64,000 nt of DNA from Rubellicoccus peritrichatus (GTDB lineage Bacteria > Verrucomicrobiota > Verrucomicrobiia > Opitutales > Cerasicoccaceae), in assembly GCF_033100135.1 (NCBI RefSeq), contig NZ_CP136920.1, positions 3,343,001 through 3,407,000 of the forward strand, given 5' to 3'. A program made the position numbers and the translations under genes. The notes beneath the pieces are model-generated. The model was not told the DNA's origin. It ran no database searches and saw only the letters and a program-made list of their open reading frames with translations. Below are positions 1-8,447 of the stretch, piece after piece. The stretch's first letter is position 1, and every line of letters starts with the position of its first letter.

Positions 1-1
1 C

Positions 2-1207
2 ACCGTTGATTTTACGGGTGGTCTAGGCGAAATTGGCCATGTCAACGGAGTTCGTTTTGGGAACTACTGGGCCGATATCATCGACTCTGTCAACCAAGAC
101 TCTGTCGAAGAGAGTGGTGCAGAAACGGCGTTCGCGCCCCTAGCATTGTCTTCGACAGATAGCGTCGCTTCGCTAAATACCATCAGCAGCGCAGGGCTGA
201 ATGACATTCAAAGTCTTATCCTTTCGGTGTCGACCCAAGAGGCCCTGCAAAGCCTCTATGATGGCTATGTTGTAGACGAAGCCGCAGTACCCGTGCTTTC
301 CGGTATCCAGAGCATGCTGGACTTAATGGACACGATGCATAGTCGTCCGCAGTTGTCGATGGACCCGGATCACTTTCTACGTTTGCGAGAGCGCACTACT
401 TTACAGACCATTGGCGGATACACAGATCGAGATAACACTGCAAACAATGGTGGTTATAATCAAAACAACTACGGTGTGACCGGTTCAATACAGCAGGAGA
501 TCGGTAACGGTTTGTTTTATGAGTTCGGTGGAATTTTCGAGTCGGTGCAGATTTCCGGTAACAACTACTCCCAGGATGGCGAGCGCTATCAACTGGCTTT
601 GGCCCTCAAGTACGAAGACGGCCCTTTGACTGTGTCGGGCAACGTGGGCGGAGGTTACTATGACTTGGACTATGACCGCAATTACTTCAGTGTCTCGGGC
701 AACCAAAGTGCATCGGCAAATATTACCGGTGGCTATATCGCTGCTGAAACTCGCGTCTCCTACCTCATTCAGCAGAATGGTTATTACCTCCGGCCGATTG
801 GCGCGCTGACAGTAACACACAACATGCAAGACGGATTTACTGAAACAGGCTCTGGCCCGATCAACTGGAACGTTGATAGCATTGCTGAAACCGATGCTTT
901 CGCCCGCTTCATGCTTGAACTGGGCGGTTCCTTCGAGATCAGCGGGCTGCCGACTCTCGCATTCATTCGTCCGGGTCTAACCACTTACCTTACGAATCGT
1001 GACGTGGGTATCGACGCCACTCTAAGTGGTTTAAGTACGAACTCCTTGTCCAGTAACTTCAAGGACGACCAGTTGTTTGGCGAGCTCACCCTGGGGATCG
1101 AAACTGATATAAACTCATCCCTGTCGGTTGCTTTAGAAGCTGACGGCGCTATCTCCGAAAACATCAACGCTATTGGCGGAACCTTCAGAGTCTCCTATGG
1201 ATTTTGA
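2..1207 (+). CDS. Autotransporter-type outer-membrane beta-barrel protein, 3' part only
   Basis: The frame is open from base 2 with no stop, so the gene begins before the window and about 401 C-terminal residues are visible. The last ~270 residues alternate polar and hydrophobic/aromatic positions with many Gly, Asn and Tyr, as in transmembrane beta-strands, and the protein ends in Phe (VSYGF), the usual C-terminal signature of outer-membrane barrels recognised by the BAM machinery. The region before the barrel is Ser/Asp-rich and may be the end of a passenger domain. An autotransporter with a passenger upstream is likely, but the passenger type cannot be told. Its end overlaps the convergent ABC ATPase gene by 13 bases. 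A start inside the window (a TTG at 146) is unlikely because the frame continues upstream. Confidence 0.75.
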   Translation, partial: TVDFTGGLGEIGHVNGVRFGNYWADIIDSVNQDSVEESGAETAFAPLALSSTDSVASLNTISSAGLNDIQSLILSVSTQEALQSLYDGYVVDEAAVPVLSGIQSMLDLMDTMHSRPQLSMDPDHFLRLRERTTLQTIGGYTDRDNTANNGGYNQNNYGVTGSIQQEIGNGLFYEFGGIFESVQISGNNYSQDGERYQLALALKYEDGPLTVSGNVGGGYYDLDYDRNYFSVSGNQSASANITGGYIAAETRVSYLIQQNGYYLRPIGALTVTHNMQDGFTETGSGPINWNVDSIAETDAFARFMLELGGSFEISGLPTLAFIRPGLTTYLTNRDVGIDATLSGLSTNSLSSNFKDDQLFGELTLGIETDINSSLSVALEADGAISENINAIGGTFRVSYGF

Positions 1208-1971
1208 TCAGTCTTAGGTACTTGCTGGCTGAGTCCAGGCAGCACGGAAGCCCCGGCATGGAGGAAGAGTTGTGCGCAGTATTCGTTGGCTGGACGCTGA
1301 ACGATTAAGTTCGGTTTGCCGACTTGCTGTAGATTGCCTTTACGCATTACAGCAACACGATCGCCGAAGTTCATCGCATCACTTATGTCATGCGTGACAA
1401 GGATACAGGTCGTTTTAACTTCACGGAGAATGCCGCTAAGGTCCTTGCGAAGGCGTTCACGCAGGTAGGGATCGAGATTACTGAAAGGCTCATCCAGAAG
1501 AATCGCACTTGGCTTTGGGGCAAGGGCACGGGCAATGGCGACTCGCTGACGTTCTCCGCCGGACAATTCATGAGGATATCGCTTTTGAGCATCCGGCAGG
1601 CCGATGAGTTTCAACATGTCCTCGACGACAGACTTGCGCTCATTCCTGGATTTACGATGGAGGCCGTATGCGATATTCGCAGCAACATCCAGATGTGGAA
1701 AAAGAGCACCACCCTGGAAGACAAGGCCGATGCCTCGCTTTTCAGCAGGAACCCAGCTTACTTCACTTGCAACCTCCTTGTCTCCAATATGGATACTTCC
1801 GGCATCCGGTGCTTCCAGCCCAACGAGTAAACGCAGGAGAGTCGTTTTGCCACAACCACTTTCTCCAACCAATGCCATATGCTCACCTTCATCAATGGAC
1901 AAGCTCACCGCATTGACCGCGGCATGTTCGCCTCGGGCATAGCTTTTGGTGATTTGTTCCAGTCTGAGCAT
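1195..1971 (-). CDS. fbpC: Ferric iron ABC transporter, ATP-binding subunit (FbpC/PotA-type)
   Basis: 258 residues. This cytoplasmic ATPase energises the importer encoded by the two genes upstream. Walker A GESGCGKTT lies at 36-44, a Q-loop (VFQGG) near 84, the ABC signature LSGGERQR near 136, Walker B with ILLDEP near 157 and the switch His in VTHD near 195. A short C-terminal extension follows, shorter than the TOBE-containing tails of many FbpC proteins. The start lies 14 bases after the permease stop, giving the order binding protein, permease, ATPase on the minus strand. The Fe3+ assignment rests mainly on the binding protein; a thiamine or putrescine importer ATPase would look similar in isolation. 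Confidence 0.85.
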   Translation of the reverse strand: MLRLEQITKSYARGEHAAVNAVSLSIDEGEHMALVGESGCGKTTLLRLLVGLEAPDAGSIHIGDKEVASEVSWVPAEKRGIGLVFQGGALFPHLDVAANIAYGLHRKSRNERKSVVEDMLKLIGLPDAQKRYPHELSGGERQRVAIARALAPKPSAILLDEPFSNLDPYLRERLRKDLSGILREVKTTCILVTHDISDAMNFGDRVAVMRKGNLQQVGKPNLIVQRPANEYCAQLFLHAGASVLPGLSQQVPKTDQNP

Positions 1972-1985
1972 TGGTTTTCTTGTTT

Positions 1986-3626
1986 CTAATGGTTCGTTTG
2001 AGATTCTTCTGTAAATCTTCCCATGATCACAAGTCCGACCATTCCGACAAGCACAATGATGAGGGATGGCAGAGCGGATTCAAGGTAACGTCCTTCTTTG
2101 GCAAAGCCAAAGGCAAGCGTGGAGAGTGTTTCAAAGTCGGCTGGACGCAGAACCAACGTCAGTGGGAGCTCTTTAATGATATCGATGAAAACCAGTATCG
2201 AAGCGCAGATCAGTGGTCCCTTTAGCAAACGCAGGTTGACACGCCAGAAGGTCTTGGCAGGACCGTGACCCAGTGTGCGGGATGCTTCGTCGAGATTGCC
2301 GCAGACCTGTGTCATGCCAGCGTGGATGTTTTGGAAGCCGATCGTAAAAAAGCGAACGACGTAAGCGAAACCAAGTGCTAATAAAGTTCCACTTAATATC
2401 GGCAGCCAGGTGAAGCCACGATCAAGAGTGCCGAGTAGTGTCATTACGCCGATTGCAATGGCTGCTCCGGGAACAGCATAGCCCAGTGTCGCAGCACGTG
2501 TTGTCAATCGTAGCCAGCGATTACTGTGCAGGCGCCAGGCATAGGCAAAGAGGAGCGCGAAGGCGCAGATGACAACCATCACGATCAAGGATAACAAAAG
2601 GCTGTTGCCAATTTGCAAGAGACCGGATGATGAATTGCCATTGCCACCGTAGCTTAGTATCGCCCAGTAGGTGAGACGTGTCGCTGGTATGATAAAGCCC
2701 AGTGTCAATGGAATCATACATATGACAACGGCAAGTGCGGCGCGCCCACTTGACAATTTTCTTCGTGCAGATGTTGCTGCGCGTTCCTGACTCTGTGTGT
2801 AGCGCGCTTTTCCGCGTAGATAGTATTCCACTGAGAGTATCACGAACATGATTGCAATCATGACGCCGGCCAATCGGATTCCCGAGGCTTGATCACTCAA
2901 TCCAAACCAGGTGCGAAACAATCCTTCAGTCAATGTTGGTACGCCGAAGAAGTTGACCGCACCGTAGTCATTCATTACCTCCATCGCGATGAGGCTCAAT
3001 CCGGCAACGAGGGCAGGGCGAGAAAGGGGAAGGGCGATCTTCCAAAAGATACTCCATGGTCCGCGCCCCAAGGTTCTTGCCGCCTCAATGAAAACACCTT
3101 GTTGCCCGCTGAAGGAAGCACGCAGTCCAAGATAGACATAGGGATACAATACGGCGCTCATTAATACTGCTAGCATACCGTAGCGCAGAATTTGTTCGGC
3201 CAGTAGATAGGTGTCTATGCCGAAACTTTTGCGGATCTGAATCAGAGCCGGAATGGCTGCATTCAGTGTGTCATAATAAACTGTGGCAGCGACATAAGTG
3301 GGGATCGCAAGGGGAGCACCCAGCGCCCAACTGAATAGTTTTCTCCCGGGGAAATCGTACATCGAAACGATCCATGCCGACGGTATCGCGAGCATGAGCG
3401 AAAGGAGACAGACAAGGACAAGGACGATGAGTGTGTTGCTGATGTAACCGCCAAGAACCGTCTCGGAGATGTGCCCCCATTCGGGGCCAGTTTCGAAACC
3501 ACCAATAAATACTGCGACCAGAGGTGCCAGTAACACCACCGCCAGCAAGACAGCGAAAACCGACCATGCATCGACCTCTGATTTCCAGAGTCGACGGAGT
3601 GAAGGTGATGGTCGGGCTATTCCCAT
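1986..3626 (-). CDS. fbpB: Ferric iron ABC transporter, fused double permease (FbpB-type)
   Basis: 546 residues with about 12 hydrophobic segments arranged as two homologous halves, the architecture of FbpB/SfuB/ThiP permeases where both transmembrane domains are on one chain. Each half carries an EAA-type loop for contact with the ATPase (EAARTLGRGPWSIFWKIALP near 180 and EASRTLGHGPAKTFWRVNLR near 450). The protein would move the ligand from the periplasm across the inner membrane. Its ATG lies inside the 3' end of the binding-protein gene (10-base overlap), which suggests translational coupling. Family membership is clear; the ligand is inferred from the neighbour. Confidence 0.87.
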   Translation of the reverse strand: MGIARPSPSLRRLWKSEVDAWSVFAVLLAVVLLAPLVAVFIGGFETGPEWGHISETVLGGYISNTLIVLVLVCLLSLMLAIPSAWIVSMYDFPGRKLFSWALGAPLAIPTYVAATVYYDTLNAAIPALIQIRKSFGIDTYLLAEQILRYGMLAVLMSAVLYPYVYLGLRASFSGQQGVFIEAARTLGRGPWSIFWKIALPLSRPALVAGLSLIAMEVMNDYGAVNFFGVPTLTEGLFRTWFGLSDQASGIRLAGVMIAIMFVILSVEYYLRGKARYTQSQERAATSARRKLSSGRAALAVVICMIPLTLGFIIPATRLTYWAILSYGGNGNSSSGLLQIGNSLLLSLIVMVVICAFALLFAYAWRLHSNRWLRLTTRAATLGYAVPGAAIAIGVMTLLGTLDRGFTWLPILSGTLLALGFAYVVRFFTIGFQNIHAGMTQVCGNLDEASRTLGHGPAKTFWRVNLRLLKGPLICASILVFIDIIKELPLTLVLRPADFETLSTLAFGFAKEGRYLESALPSLIIVLVGMVGLVIMGRFTEESQTNH

Positions 3627-4639
3627 CCAGCACGATTAAACACGCGGATTGCTTCGGCGTTTAATGCCCCCAGTTCGGACAAACTCAAGTCGTCTTGTTT
3701 GAACTGCCCCCAGCTTTCAAGAAGTGGAGACCATTGAATTCCTTCAACGGCGGGATACTCATAAGAGCTCTCCGGAAAACTTTCTTGTGCTTGATCTGAA
3801 GCCAGGAACTCCAGAAAGCGCTTTCCGCCATCAGGATTGGATGCGTTGGCCACAACACCAGCTCCACTGATATTAATATGAGTACCACGTCCTTTTTGAT
3901 TCGGAAAGAAAACACCAAGAGATTCACCAACCTTTTTATCCTTTGGGTTGTCGGAATTCAACAGTAGGCCGAGATAATAAGTGTTCACAATTGCTACATC
4001 CCCAAGACCAGCTGCGACGGCACGCATCTGATCACGATCACTGCCTTGTGGCGGGCGGGCCATGTTTTTGCGAACGCCACTTGCCCATTTGTAAGCTTCC
4101 TTTTCGCCATCAGCAGCAATGATCGAAGCGAGTAGGGACTGGTTGTAAATATTGGATGATGAGCGTGCTAGAACACGACCCCGCCATTGTGGTTCGGCGA
4201 GTGCCTCGTAGGTGCTCAGCTCTTCTGGTTTTACGCGATCCTTCGCATATGCAATGATGCGTGCGCGCTCGGTAAAGCCGAACCAATTGTTATCCGGATC
4301 CCGGAGATTAGCAGGGATGCGCTCAATCAAAACTTCTGACTCGACTGGCTGCAGTAGTCCTTGCTCTTTGGCCTTATGAAGCCGTCCAGCATCGGCCGTG
4401 ATTAGGACATCCGCAGGCGTGTTTCCGCCTTCAGCTTTTAAGCGTTCCATCAAACTATCTGCACTGGCCTTAACGACTTTAACGTCAATACCTGTCTCCT
4501 TTTCGAATTGCTCAAAAAGCGCCTGGTCAGACTCATAATGCCGGTGCGTGTAGAGGGTGATTTCCTCGTTGGCGCTGGCACCCGATAGGAATGCCAAGAC
4601 AGTGAATAAACATATGATTTTTCTGAAACAACACTTCAT
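3617..4639 (-). CDS. fbpA: Periplasmic Fe(III)-binding protein of an ABC importer (FbpA/FutA-like)
   Basis: About 340 residues. The start chosen is the ATG at 4639, because MKCCFRKIICLFTVLAFLSGASA is a good signal peptide; an in-frame ATG at 4672 would add 11 charged residues in front of it. The mature protein begins NEEITLYTHRHY, the usual FbpA/FutA opening, and contains the NTYYLG segment whose tyrosines contribute to Fe3+ binding in this family, and a GSDRDQMRAVAAGLGDVAIV stretch typical of family 1 iron-binding proteins. It delivers ferric iron to the FbpB/FbpC pair encoded immediately downstream. No clear Fur-box was recognised upstream. Confidence 0.87.
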   Translation of the reverse strand: MKCCFRKIICLFTVLAFLSGASANEEITLYTHRHYESDQALFEQFEKETGIDVKVVKASADSLMERLKAEGGNTPADVLITADAGRLHKAKEQGLLQPVESEVLIERIPANLRDPDNNWFGFTERARIIAYAKDRVKPEELSTYEALAEPQWRGRVLARSSSNIYNQSLLASIIAADGEKEAYKWASGVRKNMARPPQGSDRDQMRAVAAGLGDVAIVNTYYLGLLLNSDNPKDKKVGESLGVFFPNQKGRGTHINISGAGVVANASNPDGGKRFLEFLASDQAQESFPESSYEYPAVEGIQWSPLLESWGQFKQDDLSLSELGALNAEAIRVFNRAGWE

Positions 4640-4701
4640 AATAATATATCTTTTAGCCGCGGCTAACTCCATTTCTATGATAAGAGAGACTTGATTGTTT
4701 C

Positions 4702-5211
4702 CTAGTTCGTCTCAACGTCTTTGAAAAGAAAATTGAGACTGGCGATCATACAACTCGAATAGATGACCTTTCCGTGACCTAGTGGCTGCGCTTTTCGTTT
4801 TATGACATATATGCCTGAGAATTTATCTCTTATCATTTGGCGCTTTTCGTCGCTTGTAACCCAGATAATATCAATGATGAAAAAGAGCGAACCCAAAACG
4901 AAAAGAGAACTTCGAACGAGCATTGAATAAATAGATGGTCGTTTTCCTGATACATCGATCAGGCGTGTCCTTGTAACAATATTACCAATAGTTCCGTATC
5001 TCCTTTTCATTTCAATAAAGTATAAAAAGAGAAATACCACGATTATGGTATCGTACTGTCCAGAGGTGAGGCTTGCCGATTCCGCTACTGCATCAAGGGC
5101 AAAACCAAACCCAGCAGATAGTGCCAAGTCGATAATCAGTGTCGATAGGCGCAAGGCGAAATTAGCATAATCAGATTTCTGATAGTAAACACCTGACGCG
5201 TTGCTTTCCAT
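4702..5211 (-). CDS. RDD family membrane protein
   Basis: 169 residues. The N-terminal third holds an RDD-like signature (YANFALRLSTLIIDLALSAGFGF, with conserved Arg and Asp in the first membrane segment). A second hydrophobic segment lies near 50-65, followed by the basic GTIGNIVTRTRLIDVSGKRPS loop that matches the family's 'GKxxxGLRVVDxxG' region, and a third segment near 105-125. The role of RDD proteins is mostly unknown; some act as Na+/H+ antiporters. It lies between the thioredoxin gene and the iron transporter on the same strand, 62 bases after the former's stop codon and 62 before the fbpA ATG at 4639. Function is not inferable. Confidence 0.7.
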   Translation of the reverse strand: MESNASGVYYQKSDYANFALRLSTLIIDLALSAGFGFALDAVAESASLTSGQYDTIIVVFLFLYFIEMKRRYGTIGNIVTRTRLIDVSGKRPSIYSMLVRSSLFVLGSLFFIIDIIWVTSDEKRQMIRDKFSGIYVIKRKAQPLGHGKVIYSSCMIASLNFLFKDVETN

Positions 5212-5274
5212 AATTACAGGGAACGGTTGAGTAATAAAATGATTAACGGTGACAGTCTTAGGTTTACCTTCCTC

Positions 5275-5592
5275 CTAGGAATCGATCCACTTGTAGAAAG
5301 CTATTTTCGTTTTCGTGCCTGATTCTCGTTTTTGTTTTTCACCATTATCAAATAACATGAAGGTTGGGACAGTTGTAACTCCATGCTCGGCTGCTAATTT
5401 GTATGATTGAGTCGCGTCGACCTTCACAAACTTCACTTCATTTGCATATTCATCAGCAAGCTCATCCAGAAGAGGTACCATCGTTTGGCAGGGGCCGCAC
5501 TTTGGTCCATAAAAGTCGACAACGACTTTACCTGCGAAATCGATTACTTCGCTTTTAAACTGATTGGGTTGAATATCTAAAACTTTACTCAT
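5275..5592 (-). CDS. trxA: Thioredoxin
   Basis: 105 residues, the usual size for a stand-alone cytoplasmic thioredoxin. The redox motif CGPC is at 32-35, and the cis-proline loop TTVPTF lies near 75. It reduces protein disulfides with electrons from thioredoxin reductase. The residue before the first cysteine is Lys (PKCGPC), whereas Trp is normal in thioredoxin 1; this could change redox potential or partner choice. There is no signal peptide. It begins 24 bases after gltX on the same strand and is probably co-transcribed. Confidence 0.9.
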   Translation of the reverse strand: MSKVLDIQPNQFKSEVIDFAGKVVVDFYGPKCGPCQTMVPLLDELADEYANEVKFVKVDATQSYKLAAEHGVTTVPTFMLFDNGEKQKRESGTKTKIAFYKWIDS

Positions 5593-5616
5593 TACTCTTT
5601 CCTGTATCCTTTCTTT

Positions 5617-6978
5617 TTACCCAAACCCCTTGCAGCGCGAAACGACTCGTCCTTTACCGAGGACTTCCAACATTGCCAGAAGATCGGGGCCACCGGATTG
5701 ACCTGAGGTGGCCAGGCGCAGGATGGGAAAGTAGGCGAACTTCTTTTGTCCCTTTTCTTCGGCCAGGGTTTCAAGAGACTGCTCGATCGCTTCTTTGTTC
5801 CATTCAGTGACTGCTTCCAGGGCTTCGGTGGCTTCTGCAAGGCGGTCGAGAGGATCACCTTTTTTGAAAACACGTTCTCTTGCACTTGGATCGATGATGA
5901 AATTATCGTTGAAGAAGAAACCGACCAGTTCGGGCAGGCCTGTCAGGTCTTTTGCTTTTTCCTGAGCCACGGATAGTACGGCCTGAAGGTAATCTTCGTC
6001 GAGACTGTCATCAATCAAACCGGCTTCGGTCAGGATTGGTGCAGCCATCCAGGCGAAGGTTTCCAGATTGAGGGCGCGGAGATACTCGGTGTTGATATGC
6101 GATAGCTTCTGCTCATCAAAACGGGCACCGTCTTTTTGGATAGCCGGGAAGTCAAAGCGTTCGATGATTTCCTCAATGGGCATGACTTCGCTTTCATCCT
6201 TTGGATTCCAGCCAAGGAGGCAAAGGAAGTTGCGAACTGCCTGAGGAAGGAAGTGCCTTTGGCGGTATTCTTCGATCAGGGCGCCACTTTCCCGCTTGCT
6301 CATCTTGCCCTTTCCGTCGCTTTTGAGAATTAATGGGATGTGTGCAAACACTGGTGGCGTTGCACCCAAGGCACGGTAAAGCTCCACATGGCGTGCGGTA
6401 TTGGAGAGATGGTCTTCGCCGCGGATGACATGCGTGATCTGCATCGTGATGTCATCGACGACATTGACGAAATGAAAGCCGAAGTCTCCGTTGGAGCGGC
6501 GAATGACAAAATCCTGCTCGACTGCTTTTTCGACGCGACCGCGAACGGCGTCTTCGATTACTACCGGCTCGCTGCGGACTTTTTCCAGATCGGCATTCTT
6601 GTATTTGTCGAACTCAACATATCGCTCACCTAGCAGTTTAAAGAAAACAGCGCCGTCTTTTTCGTAAGTGCGGCCATCGTCACTCAGTTTTTTGAGATAT
6701 GCTTCGTAGATGGATTGGCGTTCGCTTTGGAAGTAGGGGCCAAATTCACCACCGGCTTCCGGGCCTTCGTCCCAGTCAAGACCGAGCCAGCGCATGCCAT
6801 CCAGTAAAGCGGCTAGTGCTTCTGGAGTATTGCGCTCCTTGTCAGTGTCTTCAATGCGCAGCACGAAGGTGCCATTTGTGTGGCGGGCATACAGCCAGTT
6901 GAAGAGCGCGGTCCGGGCGCTCCCGATATGGAAGAAGCCCGTCGGGCTTGGTGCGAATCTGACACGAACTTTGGACAT
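5617..6978 (-). CDS. gltX: Glutamate-tRNA ligase
   Basis: 453 residues when started at the ATG at 6978 ([14 protein letters not shown]). The frame extends 25 residues further upstream to 7053, but that stretch is not conserved in character and the family begins at the start chosen here. It charges tRNA-Glu with glutamate. Class I signatures are visible: the HIGH-type HIGS at 17-20 and KMSKR near 245. Glu and tRNA-binding segments such as [12 protein letters not shown] lie between them. The C-terminal anticodon-binding domain is complete. Whether it is discriminating or also makes Glu-tRNA-Gln cannot be decided here. Confidence 0.95.
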   Translation of the reverse strand: MSKVRVRFAPSPTGFFHIGSARTALFNWLYARHTNGTFVLRIEDTDKERNTPEALAALLDGMRWLGLDWDEGPEAGGEFGPYFQSERQSIYEAYLKKLSDDGRTYEKDGAVFFKLLGERYVEFDKYKNADLEKVRSEPVVIEDAVRGRVEKAVEQDFVIRRSNGDFGFHFVNVVDDITMQITHVIRGEDHLSNTARHVELYRALGATPPVFAHIPLILKSDGKGKMSKRESGALIEEYRQRHFLPQAVRNFLCLLGWNPKDESEVMPIEEIIERFDFPAIQKDGARFDEQKLSHINTEYLRALNLETFAWMAAPILTEAGLIDDSLDEDYLQAVLSVAQEKAKDLTGLPELVGFFFNDNFIIDPSARERVFKKGDPLDRLAEATEALEAVTEWNKEAIEQSLETLAEEKGQKKFAYFPILRLATSGQSGGPDLLAMLEVLGKGRVVSRCKGFG

Positions 6979-7054
6979 GCGGAGTAGAGAATAGGGAAAA
7001 TGAAGCAGGGAAAAGGGTAAATTTGTGGCTATTGAACTTAAGAAAGTCTGCATA

Positions 7055-7160
7055 AGACCACAAAGAGCTCAAAGGGTGCACAAAGCACACGAAGTTTTTT
7101 GTCGATATATCTGAGCAAGTCTTTGTGATCTTTGGGCATCCTTTGAGTCCTTTGTGACCT
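7055..7160. repeat. Imperfect inverted repeat of the ACAAAG/CTTTGTG class
   Basis: The intergenic space between the divergent gltX and nth genes carries a left arm rich in CACAAAG/CTCAAAGG and a right arm made of CTTTGTG/CCTTTGAG words, the approximate reverse complement. A related element lies at 7838-7982 and a partial one at 9566-9652. Such words look like a dispersed non-coding repeat family rather than a promoter. Confidence 0.6.
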
Positions 7161-7170
7161 AAAATATATT

Positions 7171-7824
7171 ATGATTAAGACCCAGCGTGCCGCCTACGTC
7201 CAGAAACGACTGGCTGAATTGTATCCGAACCCGCCAATCCCTTTGGATCACAAGGATCCATATACGCTGTTGGTGGCAGTGTTGCTTTCGGCGCAGTGCA
7301 CAGATGTTCGCGTGAATCAGATCACGCCATCGTTGTTTGCTGTCGCTGATAACCCGGCTGACATGCAAAAGGTCCCAGTTGAAGAGATTCAGGAGATCAT
7401 TCGCCCTTGTGGGCTTTCGCCAATGAAATCGAAGGGGATATCCGGGCTTTCGAAAATCATAATGGATGAGCATGGCGGAGAGGTTCCGGCTGATATGGCG
7501 GCATTGGAGAAACTCCCAGGGGTGGGACACAAAACGGCTTCCGTAGTGATGTCGCAGGCTTTTGGCGTGCCAGCATTCCCTGTTGATACTCACATCCATC
7601 GCCTTGCCCAACGCTGGGGCTTGAGTAGCGGAAAAAACGTCACCGAAACGGAGAAAGATCTGAAGCGACTTTTCCCGAAAGAGACCTGGAATGACCTGCA
7701 TCTTCAAATTATCTATTATGGTCGTGAGCATTGTAGCGCCCGAGGCTGTGATGGTACCGTTTGCGAGATCTGCCAGACGGTTTATCCTGATCGCAAACGT
7801 GCCAAGAAGACGAAAAAGGCGTGA
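7171..7824 (+). CDS. nth: Endonuclease III (DNA glycosylase/AP lyase)
   Basis: 217 residues. It excises oxidised pyrimidines and nicks the abasic site. The helix-hairpin-helix LPGVGHKTA places the Schiff-base lysine at K121, and the catalytic Asp is D139 in PVDTHIHR. The C-terminus carries four cysteines (C188, C193, C198, C201) expected to bind a [4Fe-4S] cluster, but the spacing C-x4-C-x4-C-x2-C differs from the classical C-x6-C-x2-C-x5-C. A Lys/Arg-rich tail follows. It starts at an ATG 11 bases after the inverted repeat. Confidence 0.92.
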   Translation: MIKTQRAAYVQKRLAELYPNPPIPLDHKDPYTLLVAVLLSAQCTDVRVNQITPSLFAVADNPADMQKVPVEEIQEIIRPCGLSPMKSKGISGLSKIIMDEHGGEVPADMAALEKLPGVGHKTASVVMSQAFGVPAFPVDTHIHRLAQRWGLSSGKNVTETEKDLKRLFPKETWNDLHLQIIYYGREHCSARGCDGTVCEICQTVYPDRKRAKKTKKA

Positions 7825-7837
7825 TGTTCGTGATGAC

Positions 7838-7982
7838 GAATTTGCCACAGAGTCACAGAGGGCACAGAGAAATTGGACCTAATGCCAAATGCAATTAATC
7901 CGCTGATTATCCAGATTTTCCCAGATTAGTGGACTTTGGATACAACCCTGTTTCCGTTAATCTGTGCCTCTGTGGCAAATTC
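7838..7982. repeat. Palindromic intergenic element with 15-bp perfect terminal arms
   Basis: GAATTTGCCACAGAG at 7838-7852 is repeated as its exact reverse complement at 7968-7982. Inside the arms are further CACAGAG words and a CCAGATT/CAGATTAG motif that recurs at 9571-9599. No ORF with coding character is inside. It separates nth from the SUI1 gene and looks like a small non-autonomous repeat. Confidence 0.7.
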
Positions 7983-8040
7983 AGTTCATCCAGAATTCTG
8001 TCTTCTCACTTATACATTTTCTCTTTTTACTTCCCTTAAA

Positions 8041-8445
8041 ATGGGAAAAAGGAAAGACAGAATTTCGACAAGCGGCTCTACTGACAGTTTGGGCTCAAAT
8101 CCTTTTGGTGGACTCGATGGGTCAGGGTTGCCTCAGGCCCCCAAAGTGGTCTCAAAACCAGAGGTTAGTCCAGTCAAACCTGAGAAGAAGAAAAGTCGTG
8201 GGCGCATTGATGTGCGTCGGGAGAAGGCTGGCCGAGGAGGCAAGACGGTCACTGTTTTGTCAGGCGAGGGGTTGAACAATCAATGTCCTGCCGTCATTGA
8301 GAAGATTGCCAAGACTTTGAAGGGAAGATTTGCAACGGGAGGTGTTGCCAAGGGAAAAACAGTCGAGCTGCAAGGAGATCACCGTGAGGCGGTCAAAGTC
8401 TACCTTGAGAATGAAGGATATCGAGTCGTCTTTACGGGAGGCTGA
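8041..8445 (+). CDS. SUI1/eIF1-family translation factor (YciH-like)
   Basis: 134 residues from the ATG at 8041. The frame runs up to 7936, but those codons lie in the palindromic repeat, so the internal ATG is preferred. The first ~55 residues are a basic/proline-rich, probably unstructured leader. The rest is a SUI1 domain: RIDVRREKAGRGGKTVTVLSG, then KTLKGRFATGGVAKGKTVELQGDHREAVKVYL. SUI1 proteins in bacteria resemble eukaryotic eIF1, which monitors start-codon choice; the bacterial role is poorly defined. Identity of the fold is confident, function is not. Confidence 0.85.
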   Translation: MGKRKDRISTSGSTDSLGSNPFGGLDGSGLPQAPKVVSKPEVSPVKPEKKKSRGRIDVRREKAGRGGKTVTVLSGEGLNNQCPAVIEKIAKTLKGRFATGGVAKGKTVELQGDHREAVKVYLENEGYRVVFTGG

Positions 8446-8447
8446 AT

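Noticed and set aside
1390-1830. 146-residue plus-strand frame within the ABC ATPase
   Set aside because: Opposite strand of fbpC; no motif.
5592-5885. 97-residue frame overlapping gltX
   Set aside because: It is a shadow inside the gltX 3' region in another frame; gltX has full family motifs there.
7936-8040. Upstream extension of the SUI1 ORF
   Set aside because: These codons lie mostly in the palindromic repeat; the ATG at 8041 gives the family-like start.
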